Shown one piece after another: positions 9,029 to 17,835 of a DNA stretch of 64,000 bases. The translations under genes were made by a program, and so were the position numbers. Source of the stretch: Pseudoxanthomonas sp. JBR18 (GTDB lineage: Bacteria; Pseudomonadota; Gammaproteobacteria; Xanthomonadales; Xanthomonadaceae). Below the pieces are notes generated by a model. The model made no database searches. It was not told the DNA's origin and was given only the letters and a program-made list of their open reading frames with translations. Position 1 is the stretch's first letter. Each line of letters starts with the position of its first letter. The stretch spans positions 1,495,001-1,559,000 of the forward strand of contig NZ_CP116339.1 of assembly GCF_028198165.1 (NCBI RefSeq). The letters run 5' to 3'.

Positions 9029-9695
9029 CGCGCAGGGCGAAGCCCTGGCCGCGCAGGTTGATCAGGTCCAGGCCGGTGCCGATGGCGACCAGCTTCCTGC
9101 GCAATCGGTGCAGGGCGACATCCAGCGCATTGGGTGTGACCGCTTCGCCGAGGCCCCAGGCGGCCGCTTCCAGTGCGCCGCGCCGGACGGTCTGGCCGCC
9201 GGCGTGGACCAGGCAGATCACGATCTGGAGCTCGGCCGGGGCCAGGGTGATGGTCTGGCTGCCGCAGCTCATGCAGCCCAGCTCGGGCTTCACGCACAGA
9301 TCCAGGTAGTCCAGCTGGAGATCACGCAGCACCGGCGGGCGCCGCATCAGCGCGCGCACCCGCGCCACCAGTTCCTCCAGGGCGAAGGGCTTGGGCAGGT
9401 AGTCGTCGGCGCCGGCCTCCAGCCCATCCACGCGATCGCGCAGGGCATCGCGCGCGGTCAACATCAGGCACGGGACGCGGTTGCCTGCCGCACGCAGGCG
9501 ACGCACCAGCGCCAGTCCATCGCCGTCGGGCAGGCCGCGATCCACGACCGCCGCGGCATAGGCCCGCTCGACCAGCGGGTGCCAGGCCGATTCCATGCTC
9601 GGAAAGGTATCCACCGCGATCCCGGCCGCCCCCAGCCCACGCTCGACCAGGCCGGCCAGGCGCGGATGGTCTTCCAGCAGGGCGATGCGGTTCAT
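9009..9695 (-). CDS. OmpR-family response regulator
   Basis: A 228-residue response regulator with a receiver domain (phospho-acceptor Asp52 in the VDRGLPDGDG segment, conserved Lys in LPKPF) and a C-terminal winged-helix DNA-binding domain. It is the first gene of the two-component operon and overlaps the kinase start by about 20 bases. It lies 73 bp downstream of the MipA/OmpV gene on the same strand, so the outer-membrane gene may be co-transcribed with, or regulated by, this system. Confidence 0.85.
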   Translation of the reverse strand: MNRIALLEDHPRLAGLVERGLGAAGIAVDTFPSMESAWHPLVERAYAAAVVDRGLPDGDGLALVRRLRAAGNRVPCLMLTARDALRDRVDGLEAGADDYLPKPFALEELVARVRALMRRPPVLRDLQLDYLDLCVKPELGCMSCGSQTITLAPAELQIVICLVHAGGQTVRRGALEAAAWGLGEAVTPNALDVALHRLRRKLVAIGTGLDLINLRGQGFALRGVDAPH

Positions 9696-9768
9696 CGGGT
9701 CGGGACCGTGTGGCTCGGGATGGAAGTCAGGGTAGGACGCGGACGTGGGCTAAACAGCGCCGCGAGGC

Positions 9769-10572
9769 TCAAAAGGTTCGGCTGATGCCGATCATCAGGC
9801 CGGCCGAGCCATCGGTGTCCGGTTCGATCAACGGGCTGTCGGTGATCTCGCTGGGCAGGAACTTGTAATCGATCCTGCCGAACAGCTTCCACTTCGGGCT
9901 CAGCGGCCGGGCCATGCCCACGCTGACCTCGGGCACCACCGCCGAGCCGGGTTGATAACGCGGTGCGCCGCGGGCGATCTCCTGGTCCAGGGTGCCGTAG
10001 TAGTAGTCCACCAGGTCGCCGGACATCCAGCGCACCCCGACCCCCGGGACCACCGTGGTGCGGCCCCATCGCCAGGCATAGCCGTAGTCGACCGCCAACT
10101 CGTAGCCGCCGCTGGTATCGGTGACATCGGCCAGCGCGCGCAATTTGAACTCGCCGGCCGGGCCGCGCCATGTCGCGGCCAGTCCGGCGTCCAGCCCGTT
10201 GTCGCGATCGTCCAGCACGCGGGCGTCCACGCCGTTGGCGGCCAGTTCGCTGCGGCCCAGGTCGCTGATATCGAACCCATCGAAGCGGCCGGCCACGATC
10301 GCATCCAGGTCGAAGCCCTCGCGGCGCAGCAGGTGCACGCCTCCGTAAAGGCCGCTCCAGAACAGGCGCTCGCCGCTGTAGCTCACCACGGGAAAGGGCT
10401 GGGTGCGGTTGCCTTCGCCCGCGTAGGGGCTGTCGCTGATCGACACCCCCAGGCCCAGGGTCCAATGCGTGTCGGACGACTTGGAAACCAGTTCCGCGCT
10501 GTTGGAGGCGATCTGGGCCAGGGCGGTACAGGGCAGCAGCAACGGAAGCAGGACGGCATAGCGTCTGGACAT
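9769..10572 (-). CDS. MipA/OmpV-family outer-membrane protein
   Basis: A 267-residue protein with a signal peptide (MSRRYAVLLP, cleaved near ALAQ) and a beta-barrel sequence ending in the aromatic terminal residue Phe (ISRTF), as needed for BAM insertion. Its start at 10572 was set by the signal peptide. The WTLGLG...DSPYAG beginning of the mature chain is typical of the MipA/OmpV family, which includes MltA-interacting scaffold proteins and osmotic or antibiotic-responsive porin-like proteins. It lies directly upstream of a two-component operon, an arrangement often seen for this family. Confidence 0.8.
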   Translation of the reverse strand: MSRRYAVLLPLLLPCTALAQIASNSAELVSKSSDTHWTLGLGVSISDSPYAGEGNRTQPFPVVSYSGERLFWSGLYGGVHLLRREGFDLDAIVAGRFDGFDISDLGRSELAANGVDARVLDDRDNGLDAGLAATWRGPAGEFKLRALADVTDTSGGYELAVDYGYAWRWGRTTVVPGVGVRWMSGDLVDYYYGTLDQEIARGAPRYQPGSAVVPEVSVGMARPLSPKWKLFGRIDYKFLPSEITDSPLIEPDTDGSAGLMIGISRTF

Positions 10573-10630
10573 GGCGGAGGTCGGTTTGGTGGAGGGCCCG
10601 CAGTCTTGTCGCCCCCCTCTTACCGGCGCC

Positions 10631-11533
10631 TTACGGCGTCCGTGCCGTTTGCCCCTGAGCCAGGGCGAGCAGGTGCTGCAGCGCGGGCGAGGCCTGCGCC
10701 TGCCCGGGCATGGACGCCAGCGCCAGACGCGCCATCGGGACCTGGCCTTCGATCTCCAGATAGCGCACGCCCGGCAGCTGCACCTGAGCGGTGGACTCGG
10801 GCACCACCGACACGCCCAGTTCGGCCGAGACCAGGTTGACGATGGAGGACATCTGCGGCGCTTCCTGGGTGATGGCCAGGCTGAAGCCGGCCTGGCGACA
10901 GGCGCTGAGGATTTCGTCGTACAGGCTGTTGCCAAAGCTGCGCGGAAACAGGATGAAGGGTTCGCCGACCAGCGCCGACAGCGGCGCACGGGTCCGGGTC
11001 GCCAGCGGATGCGCGGCCGGCACGGCGATCTTCATCGGCTCGTCCGGGAACTTCACCAGCTCCAGCTCGGACGGGGTGGAGACGCTGTAGCGGATGAAGG
11101 CCGCTTCCAGGCGGCCGCTGGCAAGGGCCTCGAGCAGGCCGGCGGTATTGGTTTCCTCCAGGGCCAGCTCGACCGCCGGGCGGGCGCGGCGGTAGTCACG
11201 GATCAGCGCCGGCACGATCGGATTGAACGCCGCCGAGGCGGTGAACCCAAGGCGCAGGCGGCCACTTTCGCCACGGGCGGCGCGACGTGCCGATTCGGCC
11301 GCGCGGTCCACGTCGACCAGCACCCGGCGCACCTCGACCAGGAAGGCCTGGCCGGCGTCGGTCAGGCGCGCGCCCTGCGGGGTGCGCACGAACAGGGCCG
11401 TGCCCAGCTCCTTCTCCAGCGCCTGGATCTGCTGGCTCAGCGGCGGTTGGCCAATGCCCACGCGGGCGGCGGCGCGGGTGAAGTTGGCTTCCTCGGCCAC
11501 GGCCAGGAAGTAGCGCAGGTGTCGCAGTTCCAA
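10631..11533 (-). CDS. LysR-family transcriptional regulator
   Basis: A 300-residue LysR regulator. The N-terminal winged helix (residues 1-60, MELRHLRYFLAVAEEANFTRAA) is followed by a periplasmic-binding-protein-like effector domain. The sequence resembles the BenM/CatM-type subfamily. It is divergent from the secreted hydrolase gene at 11671 with 137 bp between start codons, so it probably regulates that gene and itself. The effector is unknown. Confidence 0.85.
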   Translation of the reverse strand: MELRHLRYFLAVAEEANFTRAAARVGIGQPPLSQQIQALEKELGTALFVRTPQGARLTDAGQAFLVEVRRVLVDVDRAAESARRAARGESGRLRLGFTASAAFNPIVPALIRDYRRARPAVELALEETNTAGLLEALASGRLEAAFIRYSVSTPSELELVKFPDEPMKIAVPAAHPLATRTRAPLSALVGEPFILFPRSFGNSLYDEILSACRQAGFSLAITQEAPQMSSIVNLVSAELGVSVVPESTAQVQLPGVRYLEIEGQVPMARLALASMPGQAQASPALQHLLALAQGQTARTP

Positions 11534-11670
11534 TGTGGGGGTTCCGGTTGTGCGGCGCGGGCCCTAGGCCTGCCCGGGCAATGGCGCAATAGCCCGAAGT
11601 CGCTAAAGGCGTCCACGGCCGGCATGCGTACCTTACGAGGCTGCCATTGGTGACCTGGGAGGGACGCATG

Positions 11671-13089
11671 ATGCAGCAAGACCTTGGAATCGAACCGCGC
11701 GGCCGTGGCCGCATCCGTGCCGGCAAGCTGGCCCTGGCCCTGTGCGGCGCATTGGCCGGCTTGACCGCGAACGCTGCCACCACCAAGCCGGGCGACGCGC
11801 CCGGGCTGGTGGATGTCTCCGGCGAAGCCGCGCCCAAGCCGGCGCCCTGCCCGTCCGACCTGCCCGACACGGTGACCTGCCTGTCCGGCCAGGACAGCGC
11901 CGGGGCGTACTACATGATCGCCAAGCCCCGCGACTGGAACGGCGTGCTGGTCATGCATGCCCATGGTGGCCCGACCCTGGGCGATCCCAAACTGGCACGC
12001 GCGCAGGCCGACCTGAAGCGCTGGGCGGTGTGGCCGCGCAACGGCTATGCGGTGGCGATGTCCAGCTATCACCAGGGGGGCGTGGAAGTGCACGCCGCCG
12101 CGCAGGACACCGAGCGACTGCGCAGGATCTTCCTGCGCGATGTCGGCAAACCGCGTCTGACCATCCTGCACGGCCAGTCCTGGGGCGGGAACGTGGGCGC
12201 GATCGCCGCAGAGCTGTACGGCACCGAACGCGACGGGGGCAAGCCTGCCTACGACGGCGTATTGCTGACCAGTGGCGTGTTGGCTGGCGGCACGCGCGCC
12301 TACGACTTCCGCATCGACCTGCGCGTGGTCTACCAGGCGCTGTGCCACAACCATCCACTGCCCAGCGAGCCGCAGTATCCGCTGTGGATGGGCCTGCCGC
12401 CGGACTCGACCCTGACCAAGGAGGAGTTGGCCAAGCGCGTGGACCAGTGCCTGGGCGTGGACCATCCGCGCGCCGAGCGCACCGCCGCCCAGCAGCAGCG
12501 CCTGGACACGCTGACCCGGGTCATCGGCATCCAGGAGGACAAGGTGGTCTCGCATCTCAACTGGGCGACCTGGCATTTCCAGGACATCGTCCAGCACCGC
12601 ACCGATGGCAAGAACCCGTTCGGCAACATCGGCGTGCGCTACACCGGCTCGCCCGACGACGCCAAGCTCAATGCCGAGGTGGCCCGCTACCGGCCCGATC
12701 CGCAGGCCGTGGCCAAACTGCGCGCCGATACCGACCCCACCGGCAAGATCACCCTGCCCGAGCTGACCATGCACGCAGCCAACGACCCGACGGCCTTCGT
12801 GGAGATGGAGCACACCTACCACGACATCGTCGCCAAGGCCGGGCGCAGCGAGCACCTGGTGCAGGTGTTCACCAGCGACCACGAGCACAGCTACCTCACC
12901 GACGCCGATTACCTGGCGGCGATGGGCGCATTGCTGGACTGGGTGGAGCACGGGCACAAGCCCAACCCGCAGTCGGTGGCCCAGCGCTGCCAGGCCGGCG
13001 CGCCCTACGATCCGCCCTCCGAGTGCACCTTCCTGCCGGACTACCACCCGGCGGCCCTGGAGACCCGTTCGCCCGCGCGCGGCGGGTGA
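11671..13089 (+). CDS. Secreted alpha/beta hydrolase (esterase/peptidase-like)
   Basis: A 472-residue exported hydrolase. Two tandem ATGs occur at 11668 and 11671; the second is preferred because the GGGAGGGA ribosome site (11657-11664) is then 6 bases away. A twin-arginine-free N-terminal region is followed by a hydrophobic export helix ending near ANA. The nucleophile elbow GQSWGG is present, with a late SDHEHSY segment likely supplying the catalytic histidine. It is divergent from a LysR regulator. The family is not closely assigned and the substrate is unknown. Confidence 0.7.
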   Translation: MQQDLGIEPRGRGRIRAGKLALALCGALAGLTANAATTKPGDAPGLVDVSGEAAPKPAPCPSDLPDTVTCLSGQDSAGAYYMIAKPRDWNGVLVMHAHGGPTLGDPKLARAQADLKRWAVWPRNGYAVAMSSYHQGGVEVHAAAQDTERLRRIFLRDVGKPRLTILHGQSWGGNVGAIAAELYGTERDGGKPAYDGVLLTSGVLAGGTRAYDFRIDLRVVYQALCHNHPLPSEPQYPLWMGLPPDSTLTKEELAKRVDQCLGVDHPRAERTAAQQQRLDTLTRVIGIQEDKVVSHLNWATWHFQDIVQHRTDGKNPFGNIGVRYTGSPDDAKLNAEVARYRPDPQAVAKLRADTDPTGKITLPELTMHAANDPTAFVEMEHTYHDIVAKAGRSEHLVQVFTSDHEHSYLTDADYLAAMGALLDWVEHGHKPNPQSVAQRCQAGAPYDPPSECTFLPDYHPAALETRSPARGG

Positions 13090-13094
13090 GCGTC

Positions 13095-13129
13095 GGCGGA
13101 CGCCATATTTTTTGAGTATGGCGTCCGCC
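13095..13129. terminator. 13-bp perfect stem-loop
   Basis: GGCGGACGCCATA (13095-13107) and TATGGCGTCCGCC (13117-13129) form a perfect 13-bp stem with the loop TTTTTTGAG. It begins six bases after the hydrolase stop codon. The T-run is in the loop rather than after the stem, so it is an unusual terminator or a processing/stability hairpin. Confidence 0.55.
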
Positions 13130-13199
13130 TGATCCATCTATTGGACCGGGGGTCTGGCCGGGGCAGATACTGCCCGCCCCTCCGTGGAAGCCCCACGTC

Positions 13200-14477
13200 A
13201 TGCCCGGCCCTTCGGCTCCCACTTCCTCTCCCGCTCCCGCCTCGGTGGCGCCCGACGACACCGCCGCCCTGCCGATGGGCCGCATCCGCCTGGCGCTGTT
13301 CCTGGCCGGGTTTGCGACGTTCTCGCTGCTGTACTGCGTGCAGCCGCTGTTGCCCGAGTTCGCCCGCGACTTCCACGTCAGCGCCGCGGCCAGTTCGCTG
13401 CCGCTGTCGCTGGCCACCGGGGGGCTGGCCATCGCGATCTTCTGCGCGGGGGCGGTGTCGGAAAACCTGGGCCGGCGCGGCCTGATGTTCGCCTCCATCG
13501 CGCTGGCCGCCGTGCTCAACGCGGTGGCGGCCTTCATCCCGCACTGGGGGTCGCTGGTGCTGGTGCGCGCGCTGTCCGGCGTGGCCCTGGGCGGGGTGCC
13601 GGCCGTGGCGATGGTCTACCTGGCCGAGGAACTGCCCGCGCACAAGCTGGGCGCGGCCACCGGGCTGTACGTGGGCGGCAACGCCTTCGGCGGGATGATG
13701 GGCCGGATCGGGATGAGTTTTTTGACCGATCACTTCGACTGGCGCACCGCGCTGGCGGTGATCAGCGGCCTGGACCTGCTGTGCGCGATCGGCTTCGTCC
13801 TGCTGCTGCCGCCGTCGCGGCACTTCGTGCGCAAGGCCGGGGTCAACCTGCGCTACCACCTGCAGGCCTGGGCCGGGCACCTGCGCCATCCCCACCTGCC
13901 GTGGCTGTTCGCCATCCCGTTCCTGCTGATGGGCACCTTCGTCAGCGTCTACAACTACGCCGGCTTTCGCCTGGGGGGCCCGGAATTCGGCCTGAGCCAG
14001 AGCCAGATCGGCCTGATCTTCTCGGCCTATGTGTTCGGCATCGTGTCCTCCTCGATCGCCGGGGCGGCCTCGGACCGCTTCGGGCGCGGGCCGGTGGTGC
14101 TGGCCGGGACGGTCTCGGCCATCGGCGGGGTGCTGCTGACGCTCTCGCACACCTTGCCGGTGGTCATCGTCGGCGTGGTGCTGCTGACCATCGGCTTCTT
14201 CATCGCCCACTCGGCCGCCAGTGCCTGGGTCGGCCGGCTGGGCCAGGCCAGCAAGAGCCACGCCGCATCGCTGTACCTGCTGGCCTACTACGTAGGGTCC
14301 AGCGTGGTCGGCTCGGTCAGCGGCTGGTTCTGGGAACACGGCGGCTGGGGCGCGCTGGTGGCCTTCTGCCTGGTGCTGCAGGCGCTGGCGCTGGTCGCCG
14401 CGCAGGTGCTGCGCCGGGGCGCGGACGATTCCAGGCCCTACGGTCGCTTCGCCCCGCATCCTCCGCGCGGGGAGTGA
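13200..14477 (+). CDS. MFS transporter (DHA1-like, YnfM type)
   Basis: A 425-residue inner-membrane carrier with about 12 predicted hydrophobic helices. A cytoplasmic N-terminal tail rich in Pro/Ala/Ser leads into the first helix, and a conserved acidic/arginine loop (ENLGRRG) follows helix 2 as in the MFS A-motif. It resembles YnfM/arabinose-efflux-like exporters of the drug:H+ antiporter group. It is convergent with the lipase-like gene downstream, separated by a strong hairpin. The substrate is unknown. Confidence 0.8.
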   Translation: MPGPSAPTSSPAPASVAPDDTAALPMGRIRLALFLAGFATFSLLYCVQPLLPEFARDFHVSAAASSLPLSLATGGLAIAIFCAGAVSENLGRRGLMFASIALAAVLNAVAAFIPHWGSLVLVRALSGVALGGVPAVAMVYLAEELPAHKLGAATGLYVGGNAFGGMMGRIGMSFLTDHFDWRTALAVISGLDLLCAIGFVLLLPPSRHFVRKAGVNLRYHLQAWAGHLRHPHLPWLFAIPFLLMGTFVSVYNYAGFRLGGPEFGLSQSQIGLIFSAYVFGIVSSSIAGAASDRFGRGPVVLAGTVSAIGGVLLTLSHTLPVVIVGVVLLTIGFFIAHSAASAWVGRLGQASKSHAASLYLLAYYVGSSVVGSVSGWFWEHGGWGALVAFCLVLQALALVAAQVLRRGADDSRPYGRFAPHPPRGE

Positions 14478-14479
14478 GG

Positions 14480-14510
14480 GCCTGCCGGCCGCACGCGGCG
14501 GCCGGCAGGC
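14480..14510. terminator. 13-bp hairpin between convergent genes
   Basis: GCCTGCCGGCCGC (14480-14492) pairs perfectly with GCGGCCGGCAGGC (14498-14510) around a 5-base loop, lying two bases after the MFS stop and 12 bases before the end of the convergent lipase-like gene. It is probably a bidirectional terminator lacking a T-tract. Confidence 0.5.
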
Positions 14511-14522
14511 GCGTGGCGCAGT

Positions 14523-16505
14523 TCAACGCGCCGCGTTGGCATCCATGACCGCATTGCGGCTGGCATCGAGGTACTGCGCCGGATCGCGCATCCCGCTGGT
14601 GTGGCACTGCCCGGTGGTATGCCCGCGGTTGATCGCACCGGGCAGCTGGCCGTAGGCCTTTTCGGTGGTGCCGTCCTCCGGATCGCTGAGCACCAGGTCC
14701 GAGGCGATGTTGCAGTAGTCGTTGACCCACCAGTGCGTGGTCTTGAACGAGGTCGTGTAGTAGTTGACCTTGGCCCGCGCCCAGTCCGGGATGGCCGCCA
14801 GCCAGTTGGCCGCCCCGTCGTAGGTCATGTCGCTGTTGGCCCCGCAGGCGATGCCGAACCACGAGCCCACCGTGGCCAGGATCCCCGACAGGTTGGTGCC
14901 CTGGTAGGGCGTGCCCACCGACTGCATCAGCCGCGCGCCGCTGGCCTGGTCCAGGCCGCTCCAGTAGTAGGTGTACAGGTGCAGCGCCGCCGCGCCGCCC
15001 TGGCTGTGGGCCACGGTGCCGAACGAAGTCCACTGGCTGCCAAACTGCCCCAGCAGCTGGGCGAACTGGTCATGGCTGCGGTTCTGGTTGGCATCCAGGA
15101 AGGTCGAGGCGTTGCTGAACTGGCTCTGCGGCCACACGCCCTCCGAGCAGTAGCCGTGCACCAGCAGCAGGCGGCCACCACTGGCCGCCTGGGCCTGCAG
15201 CCGGCTGGCCTGCGGTCGCGGGCCCATGCGCATGGCCTCGTCGATGGTCACCGCCGTGGCCGGCGTGCGCAGGGCCGTGGCCAGGGCGCGGCTGGCCGGC
15301 AGGGTGACCGGCAGATCAGCGGCCTGGTCCAGGACCACGAACTGGTCCGGGTCCTCGATCCGCACCTGGCGCAGGGTGAACGGCGCCCGCGCCCCGGCCC
15401 GCGCCGCCCAGCGCGGATCGAAGCCCACCGGCAGCCGCCCGTCGCGCGGCGCCACCATGCCGCCGACCCAGGCCACCGGCACCTGAGCGCCATCCCGCGC
15501 CGTGCCCCAGACCTGGGCATAGACGCGGTAGTGGTCTGTGGCGGCGGCCGTGGTCGCCACCGGCAGGTCCAGCAACAGGCGGCCACCGGCCGCATCGGCC
15601 GCCAGTGCGGTGTCGCCGGCCAGGCGCAACGAACGGGCAACCACCGGCACCACGTGCTCGGCGGTGCGCACGAAAGCTTGGCCATCGGCGCTGGTGCCGC
15701 GCACGACCACCTGGGCCACGTAGGTGCCGGGCGCCATCGCCGGGAAATCCCCGCCATAGCGCCCGTCCCCGGCCGCGCCGTCGGCATGGCGTCCATCGTC
15801 GAACATCGGCCAGGCGGTGATGGCGCCATCGGGCGCGATCACCCGCAACTGCGCGCTGCCGATCCTCCCGGCCTGCAGGGCCATGCGGGTACGGCCAGCC
15901 GCATCGCTGCCGGTCAGCACCGCGTCCAGGCCAATGCGCTGGCCGGCCCACTGCCCGCCGGCCTGGCGGTAGGAGGCCAGCTGGGTGCCGGCATCGCCTT
16001 CGGCCAGCACGTAGCCGTGGCCTGGCGCGGCGCCGCGCAGCTGCAGCGACCAGGTGCCGGGCGCGGCCTGGTCGAGGCGGAATTCGGTGCCGCGCTGGGC
16101 CTGCGGCCCCTGCCCCAGCACGGTGGAGGTGGCCGACAGCGCGCCAGCGCTCGCCGCAGCCCCGGCACGCGGTGTCATGACCTGGCCATCGGGTCCGCGC
16201 AGCGTGGACTGCCACGACGCATCGCCGGTGAACATCACCCATCGCAAGCGGCCGCCTTCGGCCGGCAAGTCGACTTGCGCCCGCGCCGGGGCGCTCGCAT
16301 CAGACGGATCTGCGGTCAGTTCGACCGGCAACAGCGCGCTGCGCGAGAGGATCGGCGAGGCGGCCGGATCCGGGCGCCGCATCGCGGCGAAATCCTCCGG
16401 CGGGCCGGACAGCTGCTTGGGCACCAGGGGTGCCTGCTGGGCCAGCGTCGGGGTGGACAGGCATGCCAGCAGGCATGCGGCGGACAGGTTCCAGGTCCTG
16501 GACAT
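14523..16505 (-). CDS. Large secreted lipase-like alpha/beta hydrolase
   Basis: A 660-residue secreted protein. The signal peptide (MSRTWNLSAACLLACLS) ends near TLAQ. Residues 70-400 look like beta-sandwich modules with ASW, DGRYGG and similar Ig-like features. The C-terminal third is an alpha/beta hydrolase with an LLLVHGYCSEG oxyanion segment and an AHSQGG nucleophile elbow near residue 500, i.e. a lipase-type motif with Ala replacing the first Gly. Several Cys in the last 150 residues may form disulfides. Similar proteins have been annotated as conditioned-medium factors or lipases; I cannot choose. It is monocistronic. Confidence 0.65.
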   Translation of the reverse strand: MSRTWNLSAACLLACLSTPTLAQQAPLVPKQLSGPPEDFAAMRRPDPAASPILSRSALLPVELTADPSDASAPARAQVDLPAEGGRLRWVMFTGDASWQSTLRGPDGQVMTPRAGAAASAGALSATSTVLGQGPQAQRGTEFRLDQAAPGTWSLQLRGAAPGHGYVLAEGDAGTQLASYRQAGGQWAGQRIGLDAVLTGSDAAGRTRMALQAGRIGSAQLRVIAPDGAITAWPMFDDGRHADGAAGDGRYGGDFPAMAPGTYVAQVVVRGTSADGQAFVRTAEHVVPVVARSLRLAGDTALAADAAGGRLLLDLPVATTAAATDHYRVYAQVWGTARDGAQVPVAWVGGMVAPRDGRLPVGFDPRWAARAGARAPFTLRQVRIEDPDQFVVLDQAADLPVTLPASRALATALRTPATAVTIDEAMRMGPRPQASRLQAQAASGGRLLLVHGYCSEGVWPQSQFSNASTFLDANQNRSHDQFAQLLGQFGSQWTSFGTVAHSQGGAAALHLYTYYWSGLDQASGARLMQSVGTPYQGTNLSGILATVGSWFGIACGANSDMTYDGAANWLAAIPDWARAKVNYYTTSFKTTHWWVNDYCNIASDLVLSDPEDGTTEKAYGQLPGAINRGHTTGQCHTSGMRDPAQYLDASRNAVMDANAAR

Positions 16506-16810
16506 CGGGCTCTCTCCTTTTGCGGATGTCCGGTGCGCAGGCGGGCACGGCGGCAGCCGGCCGGTGCGTCATCCGGGCAGCGCCCCCTCGCCACGCCCGG
16601 TGTGATACGCAGGTGCGCCCCCTTTTGCACGGCGCGGCGCAACACGCCGCGCCAGCGCGGCTGTGCTTGCGTTGCCATCGGCCGCGCCCAACATGCAAAT
16701 GATCTTCCCGCGCCAAACCCCACCCGCGCGTGCGCTTTTTAACGCCTCGCGGGCGCGCGAGCCGCCGCTCCAGTCTCGAAGGCCAGGGATCGCGCCTTGC
16801 CCGGATCAAC
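16506..16810. other. 305-bp intergenic region
   Basis: This lies upstream of the lipase-like gene and downstream of the OmpA gene. No gene is supported. A small CTCGCG/CGCGAG hairpin at 16746-16761 is next to a T5 run (16736-16740), but the run is on the wrong side for OmpA termination. The lipase-like promoter must lie here but was not located. Confidence 0.4.
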
Positions 16811-17824
16811 CTATTCGACGATGAAGCGCACTTCGACCCGGCGATTGGGCAGCAGGCATTCCAGCAGCGCCGCACGCGGCTTCACCCCGGTGCATTGCTG
16901 TACCTGCTGGGTGTCCCCGCGGTATTGGTCGTGGATGCGCTCGGCGGGGATGCCGCGGCCGATCAGCAGCGCGCGCACGGTGCGCGCGCGGCGCTCCGAC
17001 AAGCGCTGGTTGTCGTCGTGGCCGCGGCCGTCCATCCGGTCAGCATGACCGACCAGTTCCACCCGCTGCAGGGTCAGCTTCTCCTCGGCGATACGCGCAA
17101 GCGCGCGGTCCAGGCTGTCCAGCGAATGGGTCCGGATGTCCCGGTATCCATCGCGGTCGAACTCGAACAGCACGTTGGCCACCAGCGGGATCGGCGCGGC
17201 GCCCGGTGCATCCGGCCGTTCGGGCCCGTCGCACTGCCGCGCCAGCGCCTCGGCGTCGTTGACCAGGTCCTCGGCGATCTGGATGTAAGGCTTGGCGTGG
17301 CGCCATTGCTGCTGGTTGAACTCGTTGCCGGCATGCACCAGTTCCACCTCGCCGCAGGCGGCCACCTGCTGCGCGCAGCTGAAGCCGGCGTTGCCATGCA
17401 GCGCGCGCAGGCGCTGCCACAGGTCGTCGCGCAGGTACTTGGCGTCGTTGACCAGCGGCGTCTCGGTCGGGATCGTCGCGGCGTCGTGCTCCATCAGTTG
17501 CACCAGCTTCTCCGATTCGCTCAGCGCACCTTGCGGAAACGCACTGCGGTCGTTACGCGTGTACTCGTGGAAGGACACATCGAGCCAGCACTGCGCCTTG
17601 GCCATGCCGTAGTCCCGGATCGGGCGCCCTCTGTCGTTGAGTCCCTGGATCCGGTCCTGCATCGCCTGATAGGCCTGCAGGTCGGCATCGATGGCCTGGT
17701 CGGTGATGCGCGCCTGCTGCGGCGACAGCCGGGTCTGCTGCGCGCTCGTCCCGGCGCACACGCCCAGCAGCAGGATCGTAGCCACGGTCCGCGACAGGGG
17801 AAGCGATTTGCGAGTGGTCGTCAT
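16811..17824 (-). CDS. OmpA-family outer-membrane / peptidoglycan-binding protein
   Basis: A 337-residue protein with a signal peptide (cleaved near GTSAQ), a helical middle with several Cys, and a C-terminal OmpA-like domain (about residues 230-335) including VELVGHAD and the RLSERRARTVRALL segment that binds peptidoglycan. It is the third gene of a minus-strand run, 11 bp after the barrel gene, and so probably anchors or organises that barrel and the giant repeat protein at the cell wall. It has no N-terminal OmpA barrel of its own. Confidence 0.85.
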   Translation of the reverse strand: MTTTRKSLPLSRTVATILLLGVCAGTSAQQTRLSPQQARITDQAIDADLQAYQAMQDRIQGLNDRGRPIRDYGMAKAQCWLDVSFHEYTRNDRSAFPQGALSESEKLVQLMEHDAATIPTETPLVNDAKYLRDDLWQRLRALHGNAGFSCAQQVAACGEVELVHAGNEFNQQQWRHAKPYIQIAEDLVNDAEALARQCDGPERPDAPGAAPIPLVANVLFEFDRDGYRDIRTHSLDSLDRALARIAEEKLTLQRVELVGHADRMDGRGHDDNQRLSERRARTVRALLIGRGIPAERIHDQYRGDTQQVQQCTGVKPRAALLECLLPNRRVEVRFIVE

Positions 17825-17835
17825 GTCATGGCTCC

